Below are positions 9,803 through 19,201 of a DNA stretch of 32,724 nucleotides, one piece after another (position 1 is the first letter of the stretch; each line of letters starts with the position of its first letter). Position numbers and translations under genes: made by a program. Source of the DNA: Pseudomonadota bacterium (lineage in GTDB: Bacteria; Bdellovibrionota_B; Oligoflexia; Oligoflexales; RGVZ01); contig JAPLFV010000159.1 in NCBI GenBank assembly GCA_026390495.1, forward strand, positions 1-32,724, written 5' to 3'. The notes under the pieces are model-generated. The model searched no databases, was not told where the DNA came from, and saw nothing but the letters and a program-made list of their open reading frames with translations.

Positions 9803-10121
9803 GAAAAAAGTAAAACAGTATGATGCGTTAACAGAAATTTCAGCACTTCTAGGTCCTGTTTCTTTTGGCGAACTCATTCGCAGTTTACGTATCAGTGACG
9901 AGGTTTCGCAAACAGATCTTGCAGAGAAGCTTGAGATTTCGAAGCAGCACCTTTCGGCCATTGAGAATGGTCGGAAATCCGTCAGTCCTGCACGTGCGGC
10001 AAGATTTGCGGAGGCATTGGGATATCCTGAAGAGCAATTTGTGGTCGCTGCGATTGAAGACGAGCTGCGCAAAGCTGGTGTGAGTATACATTTTGACTTT
10101 AGGAAGGCTGCAGGAGCTTGA
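9792..10121 (+). CDS. XRE/HigA-family antitoxin (HTH)
   Basis: ATG 9792 overlaps toxin end (9802); LIRSLRISDEVSQTDLAEKLEISKQHLSAIENGRKSVSPARAARFAEALGYPEEQFV is an HTH_3 domain. Confidence 0.9.
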   Translation: MSIKKKVKQYDALTEISALLGPVSFGELIRSLRISDEVSQTDLAEKLEISKQHLSAIENGRKSVSPARAARFAEALGYPEEQFVVAAIEDELRKAGVSIHFDFRKAAGA

Positions 10122-10226
10122 TTGAGAGTGGTATCATAAAACTCACTAGCGAATTTGATGCGACTCCACTACCAATCAAGCAAGCTCGATGCCTAAACTA
10201 AGAATCAAATTTATTCGGACTGGTAT

Positions 10227-11171
10227 CTAGTTTTTGTTTAACTCGCTTGGCTGAACTTTCTTGATCACATTTAGGGCTGTCGCTACCATGCCTGCCACAT
10301 CCGTTAGATTACTAGGAATGATCATGGTCGTAGATTGTTTTGCAATAGATCCGAATTGTTTGACGTACTCTTCGGCAACTCTCAAATTGGCGGCGTCTCG
10401 CCCACCCACTCCATTCAATGCCGCGGCAACAAGTTCAATCCCACCAGCCGTGGCCTTTGCCACTGCCATGATCGCCGCTGCTTCACCTTCAGCTTCGTTG
10501 ATTCGCAATTGCTTTTCCGCCTCAGAGCCTTTGATGGTCTCTTGTTTTTCACCTTCTGCGCGGTTGACCCGCGAATCTCGATCACCTTCAGACTCCAATA
10601 TTTTTGCGCGCTTCTCTCGCTCCGCTCTCATTTGTTTTTCCATGGCGTCGAGAATTTCCTTTGGAGGTTGAATACTCTTGAGCTCATATCTAAGAACTTT
10701 TACTCCCCAAGGATCAGTAGCAGGATCAATGGCTCGAACAACACTGTTGTTGATGTATTCACGCTCCTCAAAGGTCCGATCAAGTTCAAGCTTTCCCATC
10801 TCACTGCGTAAGGTTGTTTGCGCCAATTGAATCACAGCACTAACGTAATCGCTGACTCCATAACTTGCCTTCGCTGGATACATGACTCTTAAAAACAAAA
10901 CACCATCAACTTTGACTTGAACGTTATCTTTTGTAATACACACTTGCTCAGGTACATCAATCACCAATTCTTTGAGGCTGTGTCGATAGCGAACTGTATC
11001 CATAAACGGCACGATGATATGTGGACCTGCGTTCAAAGTCCTATGATATTGACCAAAACGTTCGACCACATTTGCCGTTTGTTGAGGAACGATTCGAAAA
11101 GCTTGTGTCACAAAAAATATTGCGACGACCACAAACAAAAAAACTGCCAGTAAAAAAGGAGACTCAAGCAT
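10227..11171 (-). CDS. SPFH/Band 7 (stomatin/prohibitin-like) membrane protein
   Basis: MLESPFLLAVFLFVVVAIFFVTQAFRIVPQQTANVVERFGQYHRTLNAGPHIIVPFMDTV...; coiled-coil region; start taken at the internal Met MLESP. Confidence 0.93.
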   Translation of the reverse strand: MLESPFLLAVFLFVVVAIFFVTQAFRIVPQQTANVVERFGQYHRTLNAGPHIIVPFMDTVRYRHSLKELVIDVPEQVCITKDNVQVKVDGVLFLRVMYPAKASYGVSDYVSAVIQLAQTTLRSEMGKLELDRTFEEREYINNSVVRAIDPATDPWGVKVLRYELKSIQPPKEILDAMEKQMRAEREKRAKILESEGDRDSRVNRAEGEKQETIKGSEAEKQLRINEAEGEAAAIMAVAKATAGGIELVAAALNGVGGRDAANLRVAEEYVKQFGSIAKQSTTMIIPSNLTDVAGMVATALNVIKKVQPSELNKN

Positions 11172-11274
11172 AACCACCTCAAAAAAGATAAATGTGAACA
11201 ATCAAATGCCGCTCTAGGTAACAAAAAAATTCTAATAAAACGCCTTCTAAATCTGAGCAATCTTTACATTGCGC

Positions 11275-11724
11275 TCACTCAACTATTAATTTCACGCCAT
11301 CAACTCTCGCTATTTTCACCTCTTGATCCTTTGTGAAAAATTGCGCTGATGAATTTACCAATGTCCATTTAGCCCCTTGATAGTCAACCTCAGTCATTGC
11401 ATTTGGCGCCAAGTCCGCAGGCAACTTGATTGTTGCACCAAAATCAGATCCATACGAATTTGAGGTTTTTCCGGTCAGGGCAGTCTTCAATTTATCCTTA
11501 AACAACATCATGCTGATCAAGCAAAACAAACCAAAAGCTAACAATTGAAATGTTGTCGTCGGCAAGAGATTCAGCCAAGTCAGAAAACTCACAACAAGAG
11601 CAGAAACACCAAACATGACCATCACAAAAGTGCCAGTTAACAACTCCGCTCCCAGCAACAACAGACCGATGACTAACCAAGACACTGTGGCAGACATAAA
11701 CTCCATTGATCTACTCCAATCCAA
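11275..11724 (-). CDS. NfeD-family protein
   Basis: Multiple TMs (WLVIGLLLLGAELLTGTFVMVMFGVSALVVSFL) then OB-like C-terminus; located directly upstream of the SPFH gene on the same strand. Confidence 0.88.
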   Translation of the reverse strand: MDWSRSMEFMSATVSWLVIGLLLLGAELLTGTFVMVMFGVSALVVSFLTWLNLLPTTTFQLLAFGLFCLISMMLFKDKLKTALTGKTSNSYGSDFGATIKLPADLAPNAMTEVDYQGAKWTLVNSSAQFFTKDQEVKIARVDGVKLIVE

Positions 11725-11892
11725 TTGAGGTCTTTAATCCAAATAGGGCCCACTTTAAGTGGTGTCATTGCAAGCAACAAACTACGTTAAAAGACTTCCC
11801 GCAGCACCCCTAAAACCCAATCGTATCTGGTATTTACTGTAGGCGATAGATTAAAATGAATTGCAAAATCAGAATGATATCCAAAATTAATG

Positions 11893-11909
11893 TTGAGAAT
11901 CATTCTCAA
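11893..11909. promoter_or_regulatory. Fur box candidate upstream of feoAB
   Basis: ttgagaatCattctcaa: perfect 8-1-8 palindrome matching the TGAtAATnATTaTCA Fur layout, 48 nt upstream of the feoA ATG. Confidence 0.8.
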
Positions 11910-11956
11910 TTGAGTTATTGTTTCTGAACAACGAAATCATAGGAATTCCTTGTTAT

Positions 11957-12217
11957 ATGAAACTTGCAGATATCGAGATTGGATCAACAGCTATTGTAAA
12001 GTCGGTTGCAGACGGCGTGTCTGGATCAGCCGCAGAAGCCATGTCGCGCCGATTGATGGAGCTAGGATTTCTTCCCGGTTGCCAGGTCGAGGTCGTACAC
12101 GAGGCTCCATTTTCCAAAAATCCTAGATCTTATTTGATTCGAGGAATGCACATCGCATTGCGAAATGCTGAGGCAAATTTGATCGAAGTTGATTTCAATG
12201 GATCGAAATCGGTGTAA
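11957..12217 (+). CDS. feoA: Ferrous iron transport protein A
   Basis: MKLADIEIGSTAIVKSV...RLMELGFLPGCQVEVVHEAPFSKNPRSYLIRGMHIALRNAEANLIEV; followed by FeoB. Confidence 0.92.
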   Translation: MKLADIEIGSTAIVKSVADGVSGSAAEAMSRRLMELGFLPGCQVEVVHEAPFSKNPRSYLIRGMHIALRNAEANLIEVDFNGSKSV

Positions 12218-12260
12218 ATAAATTGTTAGAATTAAAAACCATAAATATGGAAAACGAGTC

Positions 12261-14180
12261 ATGATCGCACATGCACAACTGCCTTTGATCGCTCTAGCTG
12301 GAAGCCCCAATGCTGGAAAATCCGTTCTTTTCAATGCGCTCACTGGACTGCATCAAAAAGTTGGAAATTATCCAGGCGTCACCGTTGAGCGAAAAACTGG
12401 AAACAGCAAACCATGGAATGGTAAGACCTACACGTTTATTGATTTGCCTGGGACTTACAGTCTAGATCCTATTAGCGTTGATGAAAAAATTGCTGTCGAT
12501 GTTTTGACCGGTCAGCTCTCACTTGATGACCAGTCTCGTCCTCAAGTCGTTGTGGCTGTCGTGGATGCCTCAAATTTAGAAAGAACACTTGGGCTCGTCC
12601 TAGAGTTAAAGAGTTTGAAACTTCCTATTGTGGTAGCATTAAACATGATGGATCTAGCGCAAAGGCGACATCTGAAAATTAATGTTTCCAAATTGCAAAG
12701 TCGACTGGGATTACCCGTGGTGTCCTTGATTGCGACAAAAGGTGACGGAGTGGAATTGCTTCTCACTCAGATTGAGAAAACCCTTTCACAAAGCACTTTG
12801 AACCTAGCATCCAATTCAGTCGATTCGCAAACTGGCAATACCTTAGAGCGTCCAATCCAATTAGTGGGCGCTCATTCCAAAGAAATGATTACGTCTAGGT
12901 TTCAAGACATCGACAACCTACTAAAAGATGTTGTCCTAGAAGCGTCGACCAAAGACCTCTTAACATGGAAAATTGACCGCATCGTATTGCATCCAATAGC
13001 TGGGTCAATTCTATTGCTAGGAATTCTGATGGTCATGTTTCAAGCCGTGTTCACCTGGGCAGGCCCACTTGCAGATGGAATTGAATTCGCTTTGACATTC
13101 CTCAATGATCAATTGAAGGTTCAACTGCCCGCAGGATTTTTGACTGACTTACTTACAGATGGCGTCATTGCTGGGGTTGGATCAGTCCTCGTTTTCCTTC
13201 CTCAAATCATTTTACTCTTCTTCTTTATCAATATTTTGGAAGCGTCAGGCTATATGACTAGGGCAGCATTTATACTTGACCGTTTTATGAATCTTTGTGG
13301 CCTGCAAGGGCGCTCTTTTGTGCCTTTGCTAAGTTCATTTGCGTGCGCGATTCCTGGAGTCATGGCCACCAGGTCCATTCGCAGCGAAAGAGATCGTCTG
13401 GTTACCATGATGGTTGCTCCACTCATAACATGTTCCGCGCGATTACCCGTTTATACCTTGTTGATTTCTGCCTTTGTGCCTGTCACCCTTGTTTGGGGGT
13501 TCGTGGATTCAAGAGCACTCACGATGATGTTTCTATTCGCGATTAGTCTGGTTTCGGCATTTGCGGTGGCTTTGGTAACAAAGTTTTTTGGTGACAAAAA
13601 ACATGTTTCAACATTCATGCTAGAGCTTCCATCCTACAGAATGCCTCAATGGTCATACATCGGGACTGCTATTTGGCTCAGAGTCAAAGCATTTTTGCAG
13701 CGCGCCGGAACCATCATTTTAGCAAGCTCAATCGCCATTTGGATCCTATCAACCTATCCAAAAGCTCCCGAAGGCGCCACAGAGCCCGGAATAACTTACT
13801 CATTTGCAGGCAAAATAGGAACCTCACTTGAACCCCTTGTTAGTCCCATTGGTTTTGACTGGAGAATCGCTACGAGTTTGATACCTGGATTAGCGGCAAG
13901 AGAGGTTATGGTAAGTAGCTTGGCCACAGTGTTTGCCGTCGAGGCATCTGCTGATGAAGAGGCTCAGGCAAAATCTCTGGAAGAAAAAGTAAAACTTGCC
14001 TGGCCTGCTGCGACCGGTTTTGCACTGATTGCATGGTACGTGTTCGCACCTCAATGTCTATCAACGATTGCGACCGTTAAGCGCGAGACGGGACGTTGGA
14101 AGTGGGCACTCATTCTAACAGGATATATGTTTGCGCTGGCCTGGATTGCGGCATATGTGACTTTCAAGATTTTTTCTTAA
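12261..14180 (+). CDS. feoB: Ferrous iron transporter B
   Basis: GTPase G1 AGSPNAGKSVLFNALTG, FIDLPGTYSLDPIS, NMMD; Gate motifs FVPLLSSFACAIPGVMATRSI and LITCSARLPVYTLLI. Confidence 0.97.
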   Translation: MIAHAQLPLIALAGSPNAGKSVLFNALTGLHQKVGNYPGVTVERKTGNSKPWNGKTYTFIDLPGTYSLDPISVDEKIAVDVLTGQLSLDDQSRPQVVVAVVDASNLERTLGLVLELKSLKLPIVVALNMMDLAQRRHLKINVSKLQSRLGLPVVSLIATKGDGVELLLTQIEKTLSQSTLNLASNSVDSQTGNTLERPIQLVGAHSKEMITSRFQDIDNLLKDVVLEASTKDLLTWKIDRIVLHPIAGSILLLGILMVMFQAVFTWAGPLADGIEFALTFLNDQLKVQLPAGFLTDLLTDGVIAGVGSVLVFLPQIILLFFFINILEASGYMTRAAFILDRFMNLCGLQGRSFVPLLSSFACAIPGVMATRSIRSERDRLVTMMVAPLITCSARLPVYTLLISAFVPVTLVWGFVDSRALTMMFLFAISLVSAFAVALVTKFFGDKKHVSTFMLELPSYRMPQWSYIGTAIWLRVKAFLQRAGTIILASSIAIWILSTYPKAPEGATEPGITYSFAGKIGTSLEPLVSPIGFDWRIATSLIPGLAAREVMVSSLATVFAVEASADEEAQAKSLEEKVKLAWPAATGFALIAWYVFAPQCLSTIATVKRETGRWKWALILTGYMFALAWIAAYVTFKIFS

Positions 14181-14279
14181 ACGGGTCTTGGTCCAAATAA
14201 AACTGCTACGCTCCTCAAAATATTGTCACAAACCACTAGTTCAAGCTAACATGGTAAGACTATTCATGAGGAGTGCACT

Positions 14280-15128
14280 ATGCGCGTTAAAACATCATCA
14301 ATTTCTAAAATTGCTTTGTTACTGGTTGTGTCTTCCAAACTCTACGGACAGACTGCTGATTCCGTTCCCTTGATGGACGCGGACGAAGGCACAAAAGACT
14401 CTCATTTTGACAGCTTTTCTGTAGGTGACGTTGTGCCCACACCGCCTCCTGAAGGGGAGCCAGATACCTCTGAGATTGATTCAAGAAGTCCTGATGAAAT
14501 TACTGAGGCAAAAATGCTTGAGTTTGAAGCTCTCAACCAGGAGCCTCAGCGTCCTTTTCTTATTGGACTGTCTGGCGCGATTGCTTTTCCCCACATTCTT
14601 AATTTTGGTTTAGAGTCTCTATTCAATCGAAGCTTTGGAGTGAGTGCCAATATGGGGAGTGTCAGCCGCAACATTGATGGCATCGATGTTGGCATGAAAC
14701 ATTACGACCTTCGCTTCAGGTATCACCCTGGACAAGGAAGCTTCTTTGTCGGACTTGGATTTGGTCAGCATACTTTGATAGGAGAAAAAAATCGGGACAT
14801 CGTCATTTCCCACAATAGCGCCAATGTCACTGTTCCTACAAAATTAAAATTAACCGCAAAATCAAACTACGTCACGCCGCATGTTGGATGGTTTGCCGTT
14901 TGGGATGCCGGCTTTAGTATTGGACTGGACGTCGGAGCATTAGTACCGATTAGCCCATCATCAAAGGCCGAAGCTAGCTTTTCCAATTTACCAGCTGGTG
15001 CCGAAGATACCATTAACAATGACGCTGACTATAAAAAATTGTTAAGTGAGGTTGAAGATTCAGCCCAAACTTACACCAAAAAAACCATCCCGTTTTTAAC
15101 AATGATGAGATTGGGCTGGATGTTTTAG
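14280..15128 (+). CDS. Secreted/outer-membrane beta-barrel-like hypothetical protein
   Basis: Signal-like N-terminus MRVKTSSISKIALLLVVSSKLYG; C-terminal strands ending in LGWMF. Confidence 0.55.
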   Translation: MRVKTSSISKIALLLVVSSKLYGQTADSVPLMDADEGTKDSHFDSFSVGDVVPTPPPEGEPDTSEIDSRSPDEITEAKMLEFEALNQEPQRPFLIGLSGAIAFPHILNFGLESLFNRSFGVSANMGSVSRNIDGIDVGMKHYDLRFRYHPGQGSFFVGLGFGQHTLIGEKNRDIVISHNSANVTVPTKLKLTAKSNYVTPHVGWFAVWDAGFSIGLDVGALVPISPSSKAEASFSNLPAGAEDTINNDADYKKLLSEVEDSAQTYTKKTIPFLTMMRLGWMF

Positions 15129-15154
15129 AGTCATCAGTTTGAATTTAATAACCT

Positions 15155-15661
15155 ATGCAGCAAAAATTGAACTCAAATCTAAAAATCGCAGTTTTCTATC
15201 AAAAAATTTTTTTGATGATGTTTGCATTGATTCCTCTTTTTATTATTGCCTCGATATTTATCCGCAGATCCAATATTGCTGAGGCCGACTCTGTTAGCTT
15301 CCTATGTGTCTTTATTTCTCTCGGACTCATGATTTCTCTGTGCTGGATGCACTTTTGTTATTTGCTGTTGAAAGGGTCTGGCAAAAATGCGGACTTCGAT
15401 CTAGCTCTGGCACCTACCTATAGGAAATTTGGTGGCCTTAGTCGCAAGAAGAGAGTCATACCAATACTCATTTTTATTTCATTTCTAACTCTGTTTTTTC
15501 TCGTCCTGTTTATTGATCTCGTATTTTTACGTCCCGACCGATGGAACGACCCTCAATTTGATTGGTTACCTTACGCAGTTGGCGGACTATCACTTCTCTT
15601 CGCATCAGCTCTACCTTCAATATGGTTTCTGTCAAAAGCAATGCACCACGTTAAACGCTAA
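15155..15661 (+). CDS. Multi-pass integral membrane hypothetical protein
   Basis: About four hydrophobic segments (IFLMMFALIPLFIIASIF, FLCVFISLGLMISLCW, IPILIFISFLTLFFLVLFI, YAVGGLSLLFASALPSIWFL). Confidence 0.5.
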   Translation: MQQKLNSNLKIAVFYQKIFLMMFALIPLFIIASIFIRRSNIAEADSVSFLCVFISLGLMISLCWMHFCYLLLKGSGKNADFDLALAPTYRKFGGLSRKKRVIPILIFISFLTLFFLVLFIDLVFLRPDRWNDPQFDWLPYAVGGLSLLFASALPSIWFLSKAMHHVKR

Positions 15662-15917
15662 CCTAGGCCATTCAGGACAAGGGATATTTTCTGAGAAACT
15701 AGGAAACACTTTACCAACCAACCGGCGTCAACATGGATCCCGCTAAACTGAATTTAAGAGCAGGCCAACCTGGGTAGTGTTTTGATAATATTAAACTAAT
15801 TAAAGATATTTATTTTTCATCAAGAAAGTAATGCGAATACCCGATTCCCTTATCACGGTCTTATGGATCGTCTTCGGACGTTTAAAAATCATTGTATTAT
15901 ATGAGGGACAGCGACAC

Positions 15918-16889
15918 ATGAAATTAATCTCATCAATCATACTATCACTAAGTACTGCGGGATTATATTCCTGCGCTCAACAAGTTGAGAAAAAGGAAGA
16001 CGCGCTTCAGTCGGAATCAGACGACAATTCAGAGCTCGCGACAAGCGGGGGACTTGAACTGACTCAGCCGAAGCTAGACGCCTTTGTCAGAGCAAAATAT
16101 TACTCCATCGAACTCAGCAAAGCCAAATGCGAACCAATAGATGTTTCTAGCAAACTTGGTTTAGAATCACCATTACCGTCACCAACGAGCGAGCAAGATT
16201 CACAGGTTAAGACACCGGCTGATAACAAAGACACGGACGTTGCCGACGAAGTAAAACCACAAAAGTGTGAGATTGAAAAATATTTTGCTGCAAAAGTCCC
16301 ATATGTTGCAGGAAAAATTCTGCGTGTAAAAGCACTCGATGGCAATACCCTTGTGTACGTAAGTATCTCAGGTGAAACAGGAGTCCTGCTTGAAGGTCGA
16401 GCAATTGTCGACGTCGTTGGTGGTCGAGGCAAAGTCAATATTAAGCTGCTACCGCCAAACTCAGAACCAGAATTGATTATAACAACTACCGTTGGCGGAT
16501 CTCCCGCTCCATCACCTGTTCCGACGCCTATTGAAAATCCCTATGCAGAGATAAAAGACTATCAACAATATCCAGGCGAATTCGTTTCTAATAATGTTGA
16601 GATTAAAGCTGTCGTCTCAATGGACGTCATTAGAAAGGTTAACCTGAGCCGAAGAGACTTATGTAATGTCGTTGTGCCCAGCCCAGAAGTAGTCGTAGAG
16701 CGGATGGGAATTCAAACGAGTGCAGCTGGGGCGCCACAAATAGTTAAGGATACTTATCGGTTCATGCTTCTTAAACCTGGCAAAATAATTTTCCGCTGCC
16801 AAAGTTACGACGTAGACACTAATAACAATCAAATTGTAAAAGTTAACAGCTACGCGCGATACAAATATCACGTCTTCTATGTAAAATAG
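15918..16889 (+). CDS. Hypothetical lipoprotein
   Basis: ATG 15918: MKLISSIILSLSTAGLYSCAQQ, clear lipobox; no family recognised. Confidence 0.6.
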   Translation: MKLISSIILSLSTAGLYSCAQQVEKKEDALQSESDDNSELATSGGLELTQPKLDAFVRAKYYSIELSKAKCEPIDVSSKLGLESPLPSPTSEQDSQVKTPADNKDTDVADEVKPQKCEIEKYFAAKVPYVAGKILRVKALDGNTLVYVSISGETGVLLEGRAIVDVVGGRGKVNIKLLPPNSEPELIITTTVGGSPAPSPVPTPIENPYAEIKDYQQYPGEFVSNNVEIKAVVSMDVIRKVNLSRRDLCNVVVPSPEVVVERMGIQTSAAGAPQIVKDTYRFMLLKPGKIIFRCQSYDVDTNNNQIVKVNSYARYKYHVFYVK

Positions 16890-16930
16890 AAATTCACAAA
16901 AAAAGCGATTGAGTTTATCAAGCATCCAAA

Positions 16931-16971
16931 AAAATAGTCGACCCAGAGCAAACCTCTAGGTCGACTATTTT
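16931..16971. terminator. Bidirectional Rho-independent terminator candidate
   Basis: aaaatagtcgacc (16931-16943) / ggtcgactatttt (16959-16971), 13-bp perfect arms with A/T flanks between convergent genes. Confidence 0.8.
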
Positions 16972-17044
16972 CATAGGATAACGTCCATGGCAAGTTTTCA
17001 ACAAACGTCAAAATAAACTATCTCAACTTACCACACTCGACAAT

Positions 17045-18163
17045 TCAATTTCGATCTGAAACAGCCTGCTTATACAACGCTTCAACCTTTTCAAAATAGC
17101 CACTAAACGTTGGAGCGTCCTGAACCCACATAAAGTCAACGCGATCAGTCTGAAGCCATTCTCCACCTAAAATGCGACCTTCACTATCCAATTCCAGTTG
17201 ATAATCATAGATAATTGACGCCAATTGGGTTGGATCAGAATCAATTTTGGCTCGATCCCAAGAGGGAGATATTTCCGTGATATATCGCATCTCAGTCTTC
17301 ACAGTCACAATCTTTACAGTTCCTGGCGCTGCAGTAGGGTAAACATCAGCTGATTCAGAAACAATTTGAGAATCAAAGCCATAAATGGGATGATTCCAAA
17401 CTTCAATTCCGCGATGTAAATCACCTACAATTGCTCGATTCAACGTTCCAATCTGATTCGATAGAACGACATGAAAGGATCCAGCATTCATGTCACGACA
17501 TTCAGGGTCATTGGCATTCTCAGGATTTTTGCCTAAATCATGATTGCAGCGATCACTGATACCCTTCTCTTTCCCTCTAGTTTGATCAAACTGTTGTACA
17601 AAGATAAGTAACGCCTTAACATCTGATGCTCCAAATGGAATCTCAATACCATCATCATTTGTCATCTTTGTTGAATTTGGCTCATCAAAGGCAGTACTGG
17701 CTGGCGCCCATCCATGACACAGGCCAAACCAAGTTTCGTCCGTGGGATGATTTCTTTTTCTTTCATATTCCACCAATGAATACGAATAATCTTGTATTAG
17801 AATGCTGTATTTCTCCGCTGGCGATAACTCTGCCAACTTTTTTTCCGACAATCGCTTCAGCTCGTTCAATTTGTAAGTTTTATATTTAAAGGCGTCGACT
17901 GGTCGTTTTGCGTTCCAGCGATTCGCGATACCGCCCATATACGACGGCCAGTAGGTATCGCTCCAAGGTTTTTTCTGCAACTCTCCTGAGAGAGGCAATT
18001 TTTCGAGCTGATACTCAAATCCGGACTGTAGATTCTCCGGATTATTGATTGTGTCCCATTTCTCTTTGAGAGAATTTTTAGACCTTCTAGCATCGTCAAT
18101 TCCGCAAGATGACATTCCGATTAAGGCTGACAAAACAAAACCATACAAAAATATCCGTTTCAT
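17045..18163 (-). CDS. Transglutaminase-elicitor-like (M81C/GP42-type) lipoprotein
   Basis: Lipobox LIGMSSCG; KLPLSGELQKKPWSDTYWPSYMGGIANRW, SPAEKYS, WFGLCHGWAPAS (candidate catalytic Cys), EVWNHPIYGF resembling Pep-13 VWNQPVRGF. Confidence 0.75.
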   Translation of the reverse strand: MKRIFLYGFVLSALIGMSSCGIDDARRSKNSLKEKWDTINNPENLQSGFEYQLEKLPLSGELQKKPWSDTYWPSYMGGIANRWNAKRPVDAFKYKTYKLNELKRLSEKKLAELSPAEKYSILIQDYSYSLVEYERKRNHPTDETWFGLCHGWAPASTAFDEPNSTKMTNDDGIEIPFGASDVKALLIFVQQFDQTRGKEKGISDRCNHDLGKNPENANDPECRDMNAGSFHVVLSNQIGTLNRAIVGDLHRGIEVWNHPIYGFDSQIVSESADVYPTAAPGTVKIVTVKTEMRYITEISPSWDRAKIDSDPTQLASIIYDYQLELDSEGRILGGEWLQTDRVDFMWVQDAPTFSGYFEKVEALYKQAVSDRN

Positions 18164-18435
18164 TTCAATATCCCCAAATAATAGTGTCTTCTACATGGAA
18201 ACGCCCGCTAAGCTGTAGCTACCACTATCCCAAGCCATTTGCGAGTCATTTAAGAATTGACCAATTTAGTCATCAATAAAGAGCTGCAACGGTGCTAAAA
18301 CAGGCGATTTACCTCGATCCTTACCCTCAATGGCAGTGAGCAAGTTTAAAGACTGAAATTTAGACTTTGCTCGCTTGAGTCATCCCAAGTATATTAGGAA
18401 GCAAACTATGACTCATATTCAATGGGAGACCTTTC

Positions 18436-19200
18436 ATGGAAGAAAGATTCTTTTTTCGTTTCACAGGACTTATTCTGATGTCTATCGCCTTTTCCCACTG
18501 CGGGCAAAAGGACTCTGAACGCGCAAAACACCTGGCCATCGCGGACTTGAACGAATCGTCGTCTGAGTTTGTTTTTGAGTCGGATCTTCCGCCTCCACTA
18601 ACTCCTCCTGGGCCTGGTGCAGGACCTTGGAACAGCGAATCAAAAACCTATGACAACATAGCACTTGCCAAAGCGGCCAAAGTGTTTCTTAAGACCACTC
18701 CAGCCCGGGAAAAGTACGGCTACGAGACTGCCGAGACGTTTCATCACTATTTTGAAAACACAGGGACAGATTTTCCCGTGGACCTATCTAAGCTTCTCAA
18801 AGCGGTACCCCGAGTGGAAAAGCTTTACGCAGCCAAGGTTCAACGTCTCATGGCAACAACTCAGTCCTTAGAAGCTGGTACCTATAAATTTACCTCCCGC
18901 AATTCGACGGAAACATCCATTGAAAGATCCGAAGACGAAAACTGGTACTTAGCGGTCGCCGGTTTTAGCTATTGGATCAGCGGCACGATTGTTGTCGACG
19001 CTGATAAAAAAATCTCAGCCTCCATAAACTATCATTTGTGGGATCGATACGATTGGGACCCTGGCGTCATCATTCCTATACCGACTCCTTTCGGCGTCGT
19101 TGATGTGGATCAAGAGCGAGTTGGTGCGTTTCATCGACAAGGACTTGCTAAGGAGTTCAGTACCGTTGCTAAGCTGACTTTAAATATTCCGGATGCATGA
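18436..19200 (+). CDS. Hypothetical lipoprotein
   Basis: MEERFFFRFTGLILMSIAFSHCGQ lipobox; Pro-rich linker; C-terminal domain ENWYLAVAGFSYWISGTI...DRYDWDPG...VGAFHRQGLAKEF. Confidence 0.6.
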   Translation: MEERFFFRFTGLILMSIAFSHCGQKDSERAKHLAIADLNESSSEFVFESDLPPPLTPPGPGAGPWNSESKTYDNIALAKAAKVFLKTTPAREKYGYETAETFHHYFENTGTDFPVDLSKLLKAVPRVEKLYAAKVQRLMATTQSLEAGTYKFTSRNSTETSIERSEDENWYLAVAGFSYWISGTIVVDADKKISASINYHLWDRYDWDPGVIIPIPTPFGVVDVDQERVGAFHRQGLAKEFSTVAKLTLNIPDA

Positions 19201-19201
19201 T

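Noticed and set aside
9713-10091. Antisense ORFs over the antitoxin
   Set aside because: The XRE antitoxin on + is clear; antisense frames have no domain or start context.
10261-10671. 136-aa + strand ORF antisense to the SPFH gene
   Set aside because: Lies wholly within a strongly supported Band 7 CDS on the opposite strand; Ser/Ala/Pro-rich composition typical of antisense translation.
16100-16438. 112-aa - strand ORF inside the lipoprotein gene
   Set aside because: Fully contained in a lipoprotein CDS with a clear signal peptide and lipobox; no independent evidence.
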